NCBI GenBank assembly: GCA_020047875.1
Contig: JAIFNE010000058.1
Span: forward strand, 1 to 7,660
Direction: 5' to 3'
Source: Hydrogenophaga sp.
Lineage (GTDB): Bacteria; Pseudomonadota; Gammaproteobacteria; Burkholderiales; Burkholderiaceae_C
DNA: 7,660 nucleotides
A program made the position numbers and the translations under genes. A model generated the notes under the pieces. The model saw only the letters and a list, made by a program, of their open reading frames with translations, had not been told where the DNA came from and did no database searches. The stretch's first letter is position 1; every line of letters starts with the position of its first letter. Below are positions 6,232 to 7,660 of this stretch, piece by piece.

Positions 6232-7509
6232 ATGAAAACGAACCAAACAGCCCCTTCAGGCTGGCAACGGTGGGTGTCGGGCCTCACCATGTTTGCGGCG
6301 GCATCCCTGACGGCCCTGTCCCTCGCCAGCTGCGGCGGCGGCGACGATTCGTCAGTGGATCCCGCCGTGCCCACCGTCGTGGCACCAGCCGCGCCCACCG
6401 CACTCACCGTGACCGGTGGCGAGAACGTGGCCACCCTGCAGTGGTCGCCGCCCGCCGCCTCAGCCACCGCCGGCCTGCCAGACACCTATGAGGTTTACGG
6501 CAGCACCACCGCCACCACCGCCGCGGCGCTGGTTGACCCGGCCAACTTCGTGGCCACGATCCCGGTGGTCAGCGGACAGGCCACCTACTCCTACACCGCC
6601 TTGGGGCTGGAGGGCGGCAACGCCACGCATTACTTCGTGGTCACCGCCAAGAACGCGGGCGGCGAGACGCCATCCACCGTGGCCAGCGACAGCGTCACCG
6701 GGCCGCCAGTCGCGAAAACCTACGGCAACAACTTCTCGGCCGCCCTGATTTTTGCGGACGACATCGGCATCACCAACCTGCCGATCGCTGGGGCGTGGAC
6801 CCTGGACCCGGCGCTGATCGACTACAACACTGGGCTGCGTCCGCTGAGTACCGAAGCCGTCACCGTTTTGCCGTCTCTGACGGTCGCCTCCAAGATCAAC
6901 CCGCTGTATTTCGAGCAGAAGTCCATCAACACCTGGCAGGGCGAGTGGGCCAAAGGGGCAACTGCACCGCAGGATGTCACCGCCAAGTGGGGGGATAACC
7001 TGGTCAGCGCCAGCCTGAGTTCCTCCGCCAAGATCCGGATCGAAATGGTGCTGAGCAAGTCCGTCACCACCCCCATGACGGCCTACCCCATGCTGCTCCT
7101 GTCTGGCTCGGGCACCACCGAACTGCAAGGCACCACCGGCGTGGCCACCCCGGTCACCACCGCCTTCGTGTTCGCCACCAACGCCCGCCTGACGCTCCAG
7201 AAGCTGGACGTCTCTGGCTTGCCCACCGGCGCCATGCTGATCGACCAGGCGCTGTTCGACCCCGCCTTCCCCGACGGTCTCAACAAGCTCTCCGCCGAAA
7301 TCCCGGTGTCTGGCAACTTCACCTACGGTTTCGTCTGGAACCCTGCCAGCTCGGGCGCCACCGCCGGCAAGTACCGGGTGACCTTCAAGCTCGACCCCAC
7401 CTCGTCCTTCGGAACGGGTAGCCCGGCCAACAACACCTTCATGAAAACGGCCACCAACGGCGTGCGCATGTCCGACACCGAGGTCTACATCGACATCGAT
7501 GTGAAGTAA
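6232..7509 (+). CDS. Fibronectin type III lipoprotein with an unrecognised C-terminal domain
   Basis: The gene encodes 425 aa. The signal peptide ends in the lipobox L31-A-S-C34, followed by GGGDD; Cys34 is the only cysteine in the protein and is the likely lipid anchor. A Pro/Ala linker leads to one fibronectin type III domain (about 54-158), shown by the conserved Trp71 in the early strand and by HYFVVTAKNAGGE (133-145) with its tyrosine corner. Residues 160-425 form a beta-rich, Ser/Thr/Gly-rich region that I cannot assign to a family; it has aromatic blocks such as YGNNF (164-168) and INTWQGEW (232-239). A binding or adhesion role at the cell surface is an inference. The gene lies 78 bp after the propeller lipoprotein gene with a terminator in between and no clear promoter of its own, so it probably depends on read-through. 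Its own terminator follows the stop codon. Confidence 0.82.
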   Translation: MKTNQTAPSGWQRWVSGLTMFAAASLTALSLASCGGGDDSSVDPAVPTVVAPAAPTALTVTGGENVATLQWSPPAASATAGLPDTYEVYGSTTATTAAALVDPANFVATIPVVSGQATYSYTALGLEGGNATHYFVVTAKNAGGETPSTVASDSVTGPPVAKTYGNNFSAALIFADDIGITNLPIAGAWTLDPALIDYNTGLRPLSTEAVTVLPSLTVASKINPLYFEQKSINTWQGEWAKGATAPQDVTAKWGDNLVSASLSSSAKIRIEMVLSKSVTTPMTAYPMLLLSGSGTTELQGTTGVATPVTTAFVFATNARLTLQKLDVSGLPTGAMLIDQALFDPAFPDGLNKLSAEIPVSGNFTYGFVWNPASSGATAGKYRVTFKLDPTSSFGTGSPANNTFMKTATNGVRMSDTEVYIDIDVK

Positions 7510-7527
7510 CCCCGTCACGACCCCGCC

Positions 7528-7555
7528 AAAAGGCGCCCATCCGGGCGCCTTTTTT
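7528..7555 (+). terminator. Rho-independent terminator after the FN3 lipoprotein gene
   Basis: GGCGCCC (7532-7538) pairs with GGGCGCC (7543-7549) around loop ATCC. It is flanked by AAAA (7528-7531) and TTTTTT (7550-7555). The A run opposite the T run means it could also work on the opposite strand. It closes the exported-protein cluster. Confidence 0.92.
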
Positions 7556-7576
7556 CGCTCGGCCCCGCCCCGCGTG

Positions 7577-7585
7577 TGGGAGGAT
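7577..7585 (+). promoter_or_regulatory. Possible extended -10 element for a gene at the right edge
   Basis: TGG-GAGGAT places a TG dinucleotide one base before a GAGGAT hexamer that matches TATAAT at three positions. Burkholderiales genes often have GAGAAT-like -10 boxes. Transcription would begin near 7592, 23 bp before ATG 7615. No good -35 box is seen. Confidence 0.25.
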
Positions 7586-7614
7586 GCCGAACAGGCACCC
7601 AACGGCCCCAACCC

Positions 7615-7660
7615 ATGGCCCCGCAACCACCACCGTCCACCCTCTTTCAAGCCAGCGGCC
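7615..7660 (+). CDS. Possible start of a rightward gene, N-terminal fragment (continues beyond the right edge)
   Basis: An ATG at 7615 opens a frame of 15 complete codons without a stop (MAPQPPPSTLFQASG) to the window end. It begins 60 bp after a terminator and behind a possible -10 element, which is a natural place for a new gene. It lacks a clear Shine-Dalgarno site. A competing in-frame-open ATG at 7584 directly abuts GGGAGG, too close for normal initiation. The fragment is too short to identify, and it may be chance. Confidence 0.35.
   Translation, partial: MAPQPPPSTLFQASG

Noticed and set aside
6460..7650. Minus-strand open frame (396 codons) opposite the FN3 lipoprotein gene
   Set aside because: It runs through the terminator hairpin and has biased Gly/Val/His/Arg composition typical of a codon-bias shadow.

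Overview
The window (about 63% G+C by eye) looks like chromosomal DNA of a betaproteobacterium, most likely Burkholderiales (Comamonadaceae-like). I base this on codon use, on the N-terminus of a probable AEC-family permease at the left edge, and on a JDVT-CTERM-type C-terminal sorting signal. No rRNA, tRNA, CRISPR array, transposase or phage gene is visible. No c-type haem motif (CxxCH) is present in the encoded proteins.

Layout. Positions 1-75 hold the first 25 codons of a leftward gene, probably an AEC (auxin efflux carrier) family transporter. A regulatory stretch (about 76-333) follows, with two abutting perfect palindromes, a third inverted repeat and a conserved leader motif. Three rightward genes for exported proteins fill the rest. 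(A) 334-2673 encodes a 779-aa choice-of-anchor O type protein with a Sec signal peptide, two Asp-box (BNR) motifs and a C-terminal Gly-rich/Cys/FDP/TM/Arg sorting tail. It ends in a strong terminator. (B) 2947-6153 encodes a 1068-aa lipoprotein made of about a dozen LVIVD-like beta-propeller repeats. (C) 6232-7509 encodes a 425-aa lipoprotein with one fibronectin type III domain and a C-terminal region I do not recognise. A terminator sits between B and C, and another follows C. At the right edge a new rightward gene may begin at 7615.

How the genes may work together. All three products are exported, and each has a cysteine suited to envelope or surface anchoring: two through an N-terminal lipobox, one through a C-terminal sorting tail. 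None shows an enzymatic active site that I can recognise. Their folds (propellers, FN3) suit binding or scaffolding at the cell surface.

The upstream regions of A and B share a two-part arrangement: ATTGAG-N5-TCAA, then about 40 nt ending in an inverted repeat, then a 29-nt motif with 21 identities. This suggests the two units are co-regulated. Gene C has no such element, and its only upstream space lies just after a terminator hairpin, so it is probably expressed by read-through from B. I infer a small co-regulated surface-protein locus of unknown function; the sequence shows the architecture but not the function.
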